A stretch of DNA of 21,499 nucleotides from Saprolegnia diclina VS20 (GCF_000281045.1 NW_008246102.1:72660-94158); one strand, 5' to 3'. Positions 1 through 9,563 are shown, counted from the first letter of the stretch. Notes: generated by a model not told the origin, from the sequence alone. Made by a program: numbers and translations.

Positions 1-124
1 TGGTCGTCACAGTGGGAACCGGTGTACTCGTCGGGGTATCCACATCGCACCCATGGTGCTCCGTGGAGAAACCCGCAACGACGATGGCGGCGCATATGGC
101 GAGGCGCAAGAGCGAATACTTCAT
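1..124 (-). CDS. N-terminal part of a probable secreted protein (cut by window edge)
   Basis: Reading leftward on the minus strand from the ATG at 122-124 gives 41 codons with no stop before the window ends. The product begins MKYSLLRLAICAAIVVAG, a classic signal peptide: a basic residue, then a hydrophobic core of about 12-15 residues, with likely cleavage near residue 20. A short segment with one Cys (STEHHGCDVD) follows, then a Thr/Pro-rich stretch (TPTSTPVPTVTT). Oomycete extracellular proteins such as elicitin-like proteins, cellulose-binding proteins and glycoside hydrolases often have Thr/Pro/Ser linkers like this. No catalytic or family motif lies inside the window, so the function cannot be named. 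The protein is inferred to enter the secretory pathway. Confidence 0.55.
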   Translation of the reverse strand, partial: MKYSLLRLAICAAIVVAGFSTEHHGCDVDTPTSTPVPTVTT

Positions 125-784
125 GATGCCCAAGTGTGGCAAATGCAAAAGTGAAGCCTATCTCCCCGAGCTTCGTGCAAGCGTTGCGGTCATCGACGTT
201 GCGTTCGGTTGCACGCCGTGCAGATGGTGGGATGCTCCACACTAAGCTCTGGCAATACTTGAACGCAAAGGGGCTTCGAATAACCGCATTTTGACTCTCA
301 ACCTTTGCAGCGCCAAGCACCAAAGGACGCCATCCCCACCACAGAGCGTATCCGCGCGCAAAGAGCCATTTACTGCTGCAATACTATAGCAGCTGTACTG
401 CATGCTTGAGCGCCACGACAACCCAGCGCAAAGCTTTGCAACAACACCTAACCCTCGCCAAACACAGCCAATGAACGTGTTGCTGAGGCGTAGTTGCTCC
501 TGGGACAGCGTGCGCAAAACTTGGTGTATGTATCGACGTCGTGGGAAAAGAGAATGAGGAAGTCTCGCCCGTCAGTTGTCCCTGAAGGTGGACCCTGCTG
601 AGCATCGCACCCACAAACCCAAGCAACAATGTCGCAGAAACGGACTATGCGAGCGAGCGTAAGAAGAACCACCTTGATGGTCCCGATCGCAATAGAAAAA
701 CGCAGAAGGGACAACACCGACGGGGCTCGAACGCGCGCCTCCTGCAGACTGTAGATATACCCCATGACCGCGGCGGTGCGACTG
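125..784. other. intergenic, no supported gene
   Basis: I see no convincing gene. Open frames on both strands are short, overlap one another and lack recognisable domains. The part next to 124 should hold the 5' region of the leftward secreted-protein gene. The part near 784 leads into the eIF5-like relic. Confidence 0.5.
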
Positions 785-935
785 CCTCTCAAGATACGTG
801 GTCATTTTGTTGGCCGCCAAAATCTAAGCCGTACAAGCGGCGGCAAAGATGATTTCCAAACGGTCGCCCACCATCCGCGCCACATTGGTCTCCTGCTTGA
901 TGAGCTCGTCCACGATATCGCAGTCTTGTTACGGA
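785..935 (-). pseudogene. decayed fragment of an eIF5 gene
   Basis: About 150 bp match the intact eIF5 gene at roughly 1970-2100 in the same orientation. In both, a GTTGGCCGC block is followed by a 'GCGGC...CAAAG' stretch, then CGGTCGCCCACC, then CTGCTTGATGA.CTCGTCCA. In protein terms this is the start of the C-terminal W2/HEAT region, around the 'IDEVIKQQTNAALLVGDRLAIFFGA' part of eIF5. The fragment has many substitutions and small gaps, lacks the rest of the gene on both sides and has no start. It is best read as a relic of an old duplication of the neighbouring gene. Boundaries are approximate. Confidence 0.6.
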
Positions 936-1653
936 TACGGCCTGCATATCCGGAAGATTGCAACCCTTGCCACGACCAATCAGCGACAACTGCTTGGAAA
1001 GGCAACCACCAAAACTCAAGCCGGCAGCCACCGATGGCCACGCGACTATTCTCCTATTCCTCGACGACAGCTACGCCTACCTCCTCGACAAGGCGTTAGC
1101 GACTGCGCTCTCGTCGATCCCACCGACCCGTACGCAGCTCGACGTCTGGCGCGAGCAGTGCGATTGCGGTATCACAATGATCACCATGAGGTCATGTTGG
1201 TCATGGCGGCTCGGTCCGCTGTCACAGCGAGTGGTCAAGCAGGCGTCCACACATGCACCAAGCCGACCTTCGGAATCCATCGCCCGACGTCGCCGTCGTT
1301 GGAACCGGCGTTGTCGGCGGAATGCATTGGCGTCGTCTTCACCTGTATAGCCCACAAGCATTAACCGAGCGCCAGTGTCATCGCCTTGGGCGTATCTCTC
1401 AAGAGGAGTCGTGTTCTTCCTGCACGGTTGGCACTCATTCATAGCAACCTCAACCACGCAGACCTTGACCTTTCGAGCTGACTGGGTTCATGACCAGAAC
1501 CGACGATTCCAGAACGCCTGCAGACCAGTAGCGCTATCACGTCAGCTCACGACACCTCCTCCACCTTCGATGGCCGACGTCGTCCGAGCATCAGCAGTGT
1601 AGGAATATGCAAAAGATCATGTATTAGGCTCGGCTAGCCATCACCATTACGAC
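936..1653. other. intergenic, no supported gene
   Basis: No gene is supported. A 126-codon minus-strand frame (1077-1457) is Cys- and Arg-rich and resembles no family I know. Another minus-strand frame at about 1270-1320 reads a Thr/Pro-rich run (TTPVPTTAT) like the linker of the secreted protein at 1-124, so a decayed secreted-protein gene could lie here, but this is weak. The right end should hold the 3' untranslated part of eIF5. Confidence 0.4.
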
Positions 1654-3003
1654 CTACTCGTCATCGTCGCTCTCTTCCTCTTCGGCGTTCTCGAGCCAGT
1701 CGATGAACGGCGTCAGGGCCTTCTTGAGCGCAGCCGCATGGGCGTCCGTGACTTCATAGTGCGCGTAGTTGCGGCGCGTCTCGTCGACCGACCACGACAG
1801 AATCGTGTCTTCGGCCAGAATTTCGTCGTCGTACAAGAGCTTGAGAAGCACCGGGAACGCGTTGAGGAGCGACGGGACCTTGACCGCGCAAAAGTGCTCG
1901 GTGAGCGCAATGAGCTGGAACTGGAGGCGCTCCGAGTCGACGAGCTTCTCGAGCACACGCGCGTACTTGGCAATCTCGTTGGCCGCGAGGATCTGCGCCG
2001 TGAAGGCGGCGCCAAAGAAGATGGCCAAGCGGTCGCCCACCAGCAGCGCCGCATTCGTCTGCTGCTTGATGACCTCGTCCAAGATGGCCGCGTCCGTGCG
2101 CGCCGACGAGAGGAACGCCGTGAGCGACTCGACCGCCGACTCGATCGCACCATCGTCATCGACGTTGAGGTTTTCGAGGGCCGCCGCGGCCTGGTCGGCC
2201 GCCGCCTGCTCGGCCGCGTTGGCCGCCATGGCCGCATGCGCCGCAGCTTCAATGGCCTCGGCTTCGCGCGCGCGGGCCGCGACAGCTTCGGCCGAGAGGT
2301 CCGTGTGCCACTCGATCTCATCGTCCGAGTCGACGTCGGCCTTGATGGCGGTGTCGTCGTCCGAGTCGGACTCGGCCTTCTTCGACTTCTTCTCCTTCTT
2401 CTCCTTCTTCTCCTTCTTTTCCTTCTTCTCCTTGCCGTCCTTGTCCTTCTTCTTCTTCTCCTTCTTGGGCTCGTCGTCGGCGTCGGCGTCGGCAGTCTTG
2501 GCCTTCTTCTCCTTCTTCTCCTTCTTGCTGTCGCCCGACTTGGCCGCGCGCTTGGCCGCCGTGTGCTCCTTGATGAGGTACGTCGTGAGCTTGTGGTTCA
2601 TGTCGACGGGCTCGACCGCGCCGCAGGCCAAGCACTTGTGGAAGATCGCATCCTTGCCCTTGAACTTGTACTTGGTCTCGGGCAGGCGGCAGTTGGGGCA
2701 GAGCACAAAGAGCTCAATGAACTTGGAGAGCTGGGCTTGCATGGCCGACTGATCAAACGCACCGTTGACAACCGCGCGTTCGGTCTTGTCGTCGTACTTG
2801 GACTGCGCGCCGAGCTCGGTGCCAAAGAACTTGGTGACCTCGCCGGGCGTGCGGTGGAGGGCCATGGCCAGCTCGACCGCGTTGACGACGACGGTCTTGA
2901 TGCCATTGCCGCGGCCTTCAATCTTGGCGACGAGGCGTGGCATCTTGTAGCGGTACTCGGGGTCGTCGACGGGCGTCGTACCGGCAATGTTGATGTTCGA
3001 CAT
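1654..3003 (-). CDS. eIF5: translation initiation factor eIF5
   Basis: This intronless gene of 449 residues encodes the GTPase-activating protein of eIF2, which triggers GTP hydrolysis at start-codon recognition in the 43S/48S complex. The N-terminal domain begins MSNINIAG and carries the YRYKMP motif, with Arg18 matching the essential Arg15 of yeast eIF5. A C4 zinc ribbon follows (Cys102, Cys105, Cys124, Cys127). Residues about 150-215 form a very Lys/Glu-rich linker. The C-terminal W2/HEAT domain (about 290-449) ends in an aromatic/acidic box (DWLENAEEEESDDDE), which in the family binds eIF2-beta and eIF1. Length is close to animal and fungal eIF5 (about 400-430). The start is the only ATG giving the conserved N terminus. 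A partial relic of this gene lies downstream at 785-935. Confidence 0.95.
   Translation of the reverse strand: MSNINIAGTTPVDDPEYRYKMPRLVAKIEGRGNGIKTVVVNAVELAMALHRTPGEVTKFFGTELGAQSKYDDKTERAVVNGAFDQSAMQAQLSKFIELFVLCPNCRLPETKYKFKGKDAIFHKCLACGAVEPVDMNHKLTTYLIKEHTAAKRAAKSGDSKKEKKEKKAKTADADADDEPKKEKKKKDKDGKEKKEKKEKKEKKEKKSKKAESDSDDDTAIKADVDSDDEIEWHTDLSAEAVAARAREAEAIEAAAHAAMAANAAEQAAADQAAAALENLNVDDDGAIESAVESLTAFLSSARTDAAILDEVIKQQTNAALLVGDRLAIFFGAAFTAQILAANEIAKYARVLEKLVDSERLQFQLIALTEHFCAVKVPSLLNAFPVLLKLLYDDEILAEDTILSWSVDETRRNYAHYEVTDAHAAALKKALTPFIDWLENAEEEESDDDE
2377..2468 (-). repeat. low-complexity Lys/Glu-coding tract inside eIF5
   Basis: The plus strand is a pyrimidine tract built from imperfect CTTCTTCTC-type units. 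On the coding strand these give the Lys/Glu-rich linker of eIF5. A shorter similar tract follows at about 2500-2527. The tract also creates a long leucine-rich open frame on the plus strand that is only a shadow. Confidence 0.8.
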
Positions 3004-4536
3004 GGTGAGAATGTGTTAGAAGACGTGTATAACGGGCTTGTTCTTGTCCTTGGGGTAGCAGAAGCAGTGGTTATAACACAAAAGCATGCACTTGCTGTCG
3101 GAAGGAGCGCGTGGAGGGAGCGGGAAGCGGGTCCGTCGAGAGCCGTGCAAATTTGCTAATGCCACCAGTCACCTCGGGGCCGCGACGTATACTGAAACCA
3201 AGTGTAAAAAAACCTGTTACCTTTTATGAAACCATCGGCGACGAGCTAAACACACGCAACTTTAAACGACCACCGACAAGCGATGCACCAAGCGATGCAC
3301 CAAGCCGCCACCAATGATGCAGCGAAGACAAGCGCATATAGTCAAGGCAATCTAGCGACGTGCTAGCATCATGTGCGATACGTGTGGCCGAGACAGTGTG
3401 GGCGCTGCAATGATGGCCGAGGACGTTGCTGTTGAAGTGCTCTTGAATGGCGAGAGAGACGGGGCGATGGAGTCAACACGATATACTGTGATATGCATAG
3501 ACTATCATAACGCTAGAGATCCCAAGAGGCTGACGAGGTTTGGTGCACGACTGTGCATTAGGTTGGCCGTTGGAGGCCAAGATAGGCGCTCCAGCAACCA
3601 TCGTAGGTTGATGCGAAGCGGTAACTACACTGCTATACACAACGAATAGAGCCTTGTGTGTTGCGGACAGTTGAGTACAAGGTGGCTGGGGTAGTAGACG
3701 CTCGATTGCGCACACGGTAAGGGGTCGACGACCGCTCGTTGGGAGACTTCAACGCATATGAAGTTGCGTGGTTTTAGTTGCAGGTGACGCCCAGGCAAAA
3801 ACGTATTCCGAGAGGTTGAGAATGTTGGTGGTTGTGGAATACAAACCTCAAGTCTATACGAGCGACGCTCTTGGGCATACAAAAACCAAGCTTATTTGTT
3901 GGGTGGCCACCAGCGCTGCCCGCGTCGCAACAGCAAGATTCAAAAAGATCCTGGCGGAACCAGGCGGCTTCTTCGCTCCACAGCAGGCGCCTGTACGACG
4001 TTCTAGCTCTAGCTACATGTATGTACTACGCACGAGTTACGGGAGCTAGCTGCTTGGGCCTCTGTTTTTAACTTCGAAACCGGACGACGAGCCGCTAATT
4101 GAAGCGTCCGATGCTGCACCTGCGACCGTAGCCACCAGCCTTGGCCATGCAACGGCTACGCATGTCGCCTTTAGCCTACAGCCTTGATGTCTCTGCTGTA
4201 GCGTGTGCACTGAGGAGGCTAAAACCATGCTCCGCGCTGTGATAAACCATCGGGAGGGAAATAAAACGCAGCGTTTTACTCCAAAGGATTAACGCCTCCA
4301 AGCAACTCGTGTCGGCAACAACCCATCGACATCCGCGTGCATGTGCAGGACACAGTTGGATGGCGCCTTCCCTTGAAGTGAAGATGGCGCCGTTCCGCCG
4401 CGAAGAATCACCCGCCAAGGAACTCCTCCGATCTCGGGCTTCAAATAACGCGTTTTGCCGTTTGGTTTTATGGGTTAAACCGATTTGCCGAGTTCGACCG
4501 GCTTCGGAGCTTCGGCAAAACAGGATCGATCCCACG
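3004..4536. other. intergenic region upstream of eIF5 and of the LACTB2-like gene
   Basis: The two flanking genes diverge, so this 1.5 kb should hold both promoters. I see no convincing coding region; the open frames (for example plus 3371-3649 and minus 4176-4535) have no recognisable domain. The frame of the LACTB2-like gene stays open back to an ATG at 4309, but those 76 residues are compositionally unlike the protein and have no family counterpart. I therefore treat them as leader sequence. Confidence 0.5.
3278..3301. repeat. 12-bp direct repeat
   Basis: Two exact head-to-tail copies of AAGCGATGCACC, followed by four more matching bases. It lies about 280 bp upstream of the eIF5 start, in non-coding sequence. 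No function is inferred. Confidence 0.8.
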
Positions 4537-5604
4537 ATGGACGTTCGGGCTGGCGTCGCCGTCGGCGGCCTCCTCGTCGCGCTTTTCTGGCAGCGCCAGC
4601 GGCTCTGCGCCGCCGCCGTCCACTCGCATGTCTATGTGAAGCTCCGCGCGCGGGCCATGGCGTGGCTTGTCGCGATCTCGGGGTCGTCGCCGACGCTGAC
4701 GCGACTGGCACCCGTCGAGCAGCTCTCGCCCAACGTGCTTCGCGTGCTTGGCCTCAACCCCGGGCGCATGACGCTTCAGGGCACGAATACGTACGTCGTC
4801 GGGACTGGCCCCGCGCGCATCCTTATCGACACGGGCGACGGGTCGGCGGCGTACCTCGAGCTCCTCCTCACGGCCTTGGCCGCGCATGGCGTCAAGACGG
4901 TCTCGGACATTGTGCTAACGCACGCCCACTTTGACCATATCGGCGGTCTCTGGCAGCTCCAGGCGCGCTTCCCGGAAGCTAGAGTCTGGAAGATGCTCAC
5001 GTACACACCGTCATCCTGCGAGTGCTCGTCACATGTGTCCAACGCGTATGCCATCGACGGCCTCCAGATCCACGACCTCGCGACGCTGCTTGCCGACAAC
5101 TCGGCGCTAACGACGGACGGCGCGACGCTGCGACCGCTGTACACGCCGGGCCACACCAACGACCACGTGTGCTTTGTCCTCGACGATGATGCGATCTTCA
5201 CCGGTGACTGCGTCTTGGGCGAAGGTACGTGTACCTTCCAGTCGCTCTCGGAGTACATGACCTCGCTCCGCGCCTTGCGTGCGTGCAACCCCACGCGGCT
5301 GTACCCTGGCCATGGCCCTGTCGTCGAAAAGGCCATCGATACCATCGACATGTACTTGAGCCACCGCCAGAAGCGCGAAGTTGAGATCCTCGCCGTGCTC
5401 ACATCACAGGGGCCCGTCGACGTGGCGACGATTGTGGCAGCCATGTACCCGTCCCTACCGTACTTTTTGTCGCTGGCGGCCGCCCGCAATGTCCGCATGC
5501 ACCTACGCAAGCTGCTCGACGACGGTCAGGTCGTTCAAATGCCATCGACGTCGTGGTGGTCCCGAGCGCCACTGTATGCGATCGCGACTGTCCCGTCCAA
5601 GTGA
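4537..5604 (+). CDS. LACTB2: LACTB2-like metallo-beta-lactamase-fold hydrolase
   Basis: Intronless, 355 residues from the chosen ATG. The metal-binding motifs are complete: THAHFDH (128-134), the GH of TPGHTNDH (205-206), the Asp of FTGDC (224) and the His of YPGHG (259). The signature NPG.MTLQGTNTYVVGTG near residue 74, the GDCVLGEGT segment and a C-terminal winged-helix-like region (about 290-355) match animal LACTB2, a mitochondrial single-strand-specific endoribonuclease. Compared with human LACTB2 (288 residues), there is an extra N-terminal stretch of about 55 residues with a short hydrophobic segment (residues 6-17) followed by Arg-rich sequence. By inference this could be a membrane anchor or a mitochondrial targeting signal. 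The gene converges on the GTF3C6-like gene with 247 bp between stops. The start at 4537 was chosen over 4309 because the family match begins well inside it. Confidence 0.85.
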   Translation: MDVRAGVAVGGLLVALFWQRQRLCAAAVHSHVYVKLRARAMAWLVAISGSSPTLTRLAPVEQLSPNVLRVLGLNPGRMTLQGTNTYVVGTGPARILIDTGDGSAAYLELLLTALAAHGVKTVSDIVLTHAHFDHIGGLWQLQARFPEARVWKMLTYTPSSCECSSHVSNAYAIDGLQIHDLATLLADNSALTTDGATLRPLYTPGHTNDHVCFVLDDDAIFTGDCVLGEGTCTFQSLSEYMTSLRALRACNPTRLYPGHGPVVEKAIDTIDMYLSHRQKREVEILAVLTSQGPVDVATIVAAMYPSLPYFLSLAAARNVRMHLRKLLDDGQVVQMPSTSWWSRAPLYAIATVPSK

Positions 5605-5851
5605 GACGATGTTGTCCTGTGCTGTCGTGTGTGTCATCAAGTCGAATATAGCTCTAGACGTTTTGTGTATTGGTATCAAAACTTTGTGGAAGCGGCGCAG
5701 GCTGCACGAGGTCGTAGGTTGTGCTAGATGCACGTCGATCTCCTGGTCGATCCAGCAACCTCATCTTGATGACGTTGCATATGGCACCTGCGCCTGTGCA
5801 GAGCCCTGCGATGCCATGCTAGTAGCGTGCACGATGAACGCTATACACATC

Positions 5852-6211
5852 TCAAACGACCTTGATGGTCTTCTTATGGAAGGCTTCCTTGTCTTTGGGC
5901 GCGATTGTAAACTTGAGCCGCTTGCTCATGGCATGCAGCGTCTTCTTCTCACTCGACTGGAGGTCGTAGAAGACGTCGGTGCCAATCGCATCTTCGTACA
6001 CGCCGTAGAGCGTAAAGTCGCCAATGCGCAAAATCGGCGTCTCGGACTCGAGGCCTTCGATCTCGAGCGTCTCGTGCTTGTCGAGGATCGGGAACTCGGC
6101 AAAGTCTACTAGCTCCACAGAAACGTACGTGGTCATGGCCTCGTCGCCAGCAGCCGTCGCGTCCGTCGGCGCGGTCGCCTCCATCTCGTCCGCGCTGCGC
6201 TTGCTGCCCAT
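5852..6211 (-). CDS. GTF3C6: TFIIIC subunit 6-like protein (tau55-related domain)
   Basis: A single exon of 119 residues. The core YVSVELVDF...LEIEGLE followed by TPILRIGDFTLYGVYEDAIG (58-77) and TDVFY matches the TFIIIC sub6/tau55-related domain. Human GTF3C6 has the same order: YVLVEL, then ERPI, then an F-x-GEYEDTLGT segment. TFIIIC binds the A/B boxes of tRNA genes and recruits TFIIIB for RNA polymerase III, so a nuclear role is expected. An acidic/Ala-rich N terminus and a Lys-rich C terminus (KDKEAFHKKTIKVV) flank the domain. The start is the ATG at 6209-6211; a GTG seven codons upstream is unlikely in a eukaryote. It is divergent from the ankyrin-kinase gene at 6631. A damaged copy lies at 15683-15945. 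Confidence 0.8.
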   Translation of the reverse strand: MGSKRSADEMEATAPTDATAAGDEAMTTYVSVELVDFAEFPILDKHETLEIEGLESETPILRIGDFTLYGVYEDAIGTDVFYDLQSSEKKTLHAMSKRLKFTIAPKDKEAFHKKTIKVV

Positions 6212-6630
6212 GTCTCGTTTGGCCACGAACACAACGCTAGGAAACGAAGCCGAATTTTAGCCAATGGCCTTCGATCACGACGGTGATTCGTGGATGCTAG
6301 CCAATGAAAACGGCGGAATATCAAATCCTGTTGCAGCGGCGCTGGACCCGCCTGTCTCGGCCGCCGAAGACGATCGCGTTTGCTTGGAGAGCCTGGACGC
6401 GACACTGGCGACGCTTCCTACTGCGCATATGCGTGTCGACGTCCGCGATCCAGTCGTCGTTGGACGCGCCACCTGCGCACGGAGGCTCCGTGCGAGCTTT
6501 GCCTCTACAAGTCGATATGCGAAAGCAAACCCGCAGAATTGGATATGCTTATCACTGTGCGATGGGCGTGGCAAGATTGCCCTTTTGCTGCAGTGACGAA
6601 GTTGTCAGGTCGTCGCACGGGCCAGTGAGC
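6212..6630. promoter_or_regulatory. divergent promoter region with two CCAAT boxes
   Basis: This lies between the GTF3C6 start (leftward) and the first ankyrin-kinase exon (rightward). Two AGCCAATG boxes have their CCAAT at 6261-6265 and 6301-6305, exactly 40 bp apart, with GGTGATTCGTGGA between them. The duplicated block has CCAAT at 15947-15951 and 15987-15991, also 40 bp apart, around GGTGATTCGTAGA. The frame of the first ankyrin exon stays open back to an ATG at 6304, so a longer N terminus is possible. A pyrimidine tract ending in CTGCAG near 6590 resembles a splice acceptor and has a counterpart in the other copy, so a 5' untranslated intron cannot be excluded. Confidence 0.5.
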
Positions 6631-9563
6631 ATGGACCTTCTCGACGCTGTCGTCCGTGGCGACGTGGCGACCGTCGCTGCCCTTCTGCAGAGCGGCGCCG
6701 ATGCCAACAGCCGCAACAACGTACGCTCTTGACCTCACGGCTACCGTTGACCCCAGTGCTAGATTGGATCGCCGGCGCTCTGCGTCGCAGCGATCGAAGG
6801 ACACGTCGCCGTGGCCGAGCTGCTACTTGCCGCAGGCGCCGCCGTCGACGACGAGCTCCACATGGTATACGACACATGGCTTGATGGCGTCGGCGAGACG
6901 ACGTGGTGTAGAACCACGAGACAGCGCTGACGATCGCGGCGCGCGGAGGTCCCGTCGCGCTTGTCCACCTGCTCTTGGGTCATGGCGCTGATGTCAACCA
7001 TGGCAACGGGGTATGCGCTGCTGGATGGTCGCTAGCCTGAACGAGCGAAACACGCTAGATGGGCACGGCGCTGCATGCCGCGATCAGCGTGGGCGACGTC
7101 GCCATTGTCGACGAGCTCCTCGCCGCCGGCGCCAACGTCCACGCCGTCGACACCGACGTACCGCGTTTGGCTGTATCTCGCACGGCTTAGAAGGTCCCTT
7201 ATGTAGCGCCATCGGTCGCCCCTCTTGGTCGCAGCAGACAAGGGGATTGTAGCGATGGCCGCTCGGCTGCTCGACAATGGCGCGATGCTCTCGGACGTCG
7301 ACAAGGTAGGCTGGCTGCGTAGAGCGACGTCGATGTCGCTGCGCCTAGGACGGGTTTGGAGCCGTCTATTTCGCAGCGCAGGAAGGCCACGTCGACATGA
7401 TTCGCTTCCTTGTCGTCCGCGGCGCCGACCCGAACGTCCTGTCGCACGTACGTTGCCACATTGCCTATTGAAAAATTGAAAAATTGATACAGTATTTTGC
7501 AGGCGGGCTACACACCGTTGTACACGGCGAGCGGCTGTGGGCGCGTCGATGCCGTCGCGACGTTACTCGACGTCGGCGCCGACGTCAACTTGCCACAGGC
7601 AGTGCGATCCTGCGATAGGATAATAGGATAGGATATATCCCGTTTGGCGTAGAACCACTGCTTGATTGCAGCGGCGGCGTACGGCGACCTCCGCACTGTC
7701 TCGTTGCTCCTCGACGCAGGGGCACATGTAAACGCAGCCGACGCAAAGGTTCGCATTCATAGAGCAAGACTACGTCGTCATGATTCAGTAGGGCGTCACC
7801 GCCCTCATCGCAGCGGCCATCACCGGCCACGCCGATGTCGCGCGGCAGCTGGCATATGCCCGCGCCAAGCTCGACGTGTCAACCTGTGTACTATGTTGTA
7901 GTTGGAAGGCGACGAGCCGAACGTTGCGTAGGATGAGCAGACGCCCGTGATGCTGGCTCGAGCGCACGGGCATGCCAATGTCCTGTCTGCCCTACAGGAT
8001 GTACGCACCAAAGTACGTCTTCACTGTGGCGGAGCTAGGGAGTAGTCGCATGGGTTGCGCTAGAAAATGAAGCTATTGCATGCGGCCCGGCACGGCGACG
8101 TCGGCACCGTTCGTGCGCTCTTTGCCGAAGGCCTGAGTGCCAACGAGACGGACGAGGTAGGAGTCAAGTCGATCCCGTTGATCGAGCTTATATATCTGAG
8201 CTAGCATGGCAATACGCTACTGCATTTGGCAACGCTCGGCCGGCACGAAGCGCTTGTCGCGGCGCTTCTACAAGACCCAACTGTCGAGCTGGACCAGATC
8301 AACAAGGTCCTCTGTCTACGATGCCAAGCTCTAAAATCGAATGATGTTCTTTGTAGTTTGGGGAGTCGCCTCGAGCTATTGCTGCCAAGCTCGGGTTGTC
8401 CTCGCTGCTTTTGCAGCTACATGCAGCGCAAGTCGGCAAGATGTCCCCGATGGCTCACGAAGTAAAACCCTCGACACTGTAATGTACTTGGATGCCAAAA
8501 ATGAGGCAGGTGGCGGCTCGCTCGACGGTGCACCTCCAAGAGCTCGGCCGTGGTGGCTACGGCATCGTCTTCAAGGACACGCTATTGGGCCAAGACGTCG
8601 CTCTCAAGATGCTTGTGAACAGCAGCAGCAAGGCCAAGAACCTCCGCTACGAGATCGAAATTCTCAAAAAGTAGGACGACGACGGGGATTTGAACTCACA
8701 GTTCGCGTGCATAGCAACCCGTCGCCGTACCTTGTGCGGCTACTTGCGACGGCGGATGCCGCCTCGGATGCGACGCAGCTCTTCTTTGAGTACATGGACG
8801 GCGGCAACCTCACGTCGTACCTCGAGATGCTGGCCAACGACGAACCTGTGCCCGTGGTATACACGCCCATTGAGATTCTCTGGGTCGTTGCCAACGCTCT
8901 TCACGACCTCCATGCGAAGAACGTCGTCCATCGGGATATCAAGACCGACAACATCCTCCTCTCATCCAAACACTACATCAAGGTGGGCGACGTCGGTATC
9001 GCCAAAAAAGAGTCGAAGTACATGACGACGGGGGCTGGCACCAACAAGTGGCGCGCGCCCGAAGTGCTAACGTCCGGAAGTCGCTACGGCACACCCGCCG
9101 ACATTTACTCGTTTGGGATTCTCCTCCAGACGCTGTACCCTAACCCTACCGATCCAAGCACCGAGTGGGCCCAAGCTCTCGCAGCGGACTGCACGGCGGT
9201 GGATCCAACGCGGCGTCCAACGGCGGCCAAGCTCATCAGCATTTTGCTGCCCAAGCTCCAGTCGTATGTTCGTTTCTTTATTGCGCACCTTGTGATGGAT
9301 GATGCAGACAGCCCGATCTCGTGGCGTCGCTCCCAGCCTTTGAGAAGGATCGGGCGGTAGGCTCGCCGTGTACCTCAACGATTCCCGACCAGAAAGCTAG
9401 GCGGGTCCTCGACTCCTCGAGACACTGGTTCCGCAAATGCAATCAAGCCCGGTGCAGATGAACGAGCCGGTGTTTGCCCCCATCGTAGCCTCCTTGTCCT
9501 TGAAGCGTCACCCAACGTAGTGGTGACTTGTAGCGACTGGGGCGGTCGGGCGCACCACTCAGC
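6631..9563 (+). CDS. ankyrin-repeat TKL-type kinase, module A
   Basis: I reconstruct 18 exons and 707 codons. Ankyrin exons: 6631-6720, 6763-6864, 6912-7010, 7059-7157, 7207-7305, 7349-7447, 7503-7601, 7653-7748, 7792-7887, 7932-8000, 8064-8156, 8205-8306, 8357-8461. Kinase exons: 8510-8670 and 8715-9263. Tail exons: 9308-9356, 9401-9484, 9534-9563. Most ankyrin exons encode one repeat (LLL..GADVN pattern) and their introns are phase 0. Kinase motifs are intact: glycine loop GRGGYG (429-434), VALK Lys449, alpha-C Glu in EIEILK, HRDIKTDN (542-549), DVG (562-564, Val replacing Phe) and APE (584-586). It is probably an active Ser/Thr kinase of the TKL group with an ankyrin interaction platform. 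The last exon joins module B in frame. If the intron at 9485 is not removed, translation stops at 9518-9520 and A is a separate gene. The exon 9 donor (7888) is the least certain. Confidence 0.8.

Noticed and set aside
849-1364. Plus-strand open frames of 130-171 codons
   Set aside because: They overlap each other and the eIF5 relic, have no recognisable domain and look like chance frames in GC-rich DNA.
1077-1457. Possible Cys-rich secreted protein on the minus strand
   Set aside because: No signal peptide or family motif; only a short Thr/Pro run in another frame resembles the protein at 1-124. Too weak to call.
1738-3159. Long plus-strand open frame of 473 codons with a leucine run
   Set aside because: It is the antisense shadow of eIF5; the leucine run comes from the Lys/Glu codons of the true gene.
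3371-3649. 92-codon plus-strand open frame
   Set aside because: No domain, no paralogue in the window, and an overlapping frame on the other strand; not supportable.
7602-7652. Short ATAGGAT repeats in an intron, and GAAAAATT repeats in the intron at 7448-7502
   Set aside because: Simple-sequence noise in small introns; not conserved in module A'.
8341-9360. Kinase as an intronless 339-codon open frame
   Set aside because: The N-terminal part of that frame crosses an ankyrin exon and the true N-lobe exon in wrong frames. The N-lobe with glycine loop and VALK is in the frame at 8510-8670 and is joined by a phase-2 intron.
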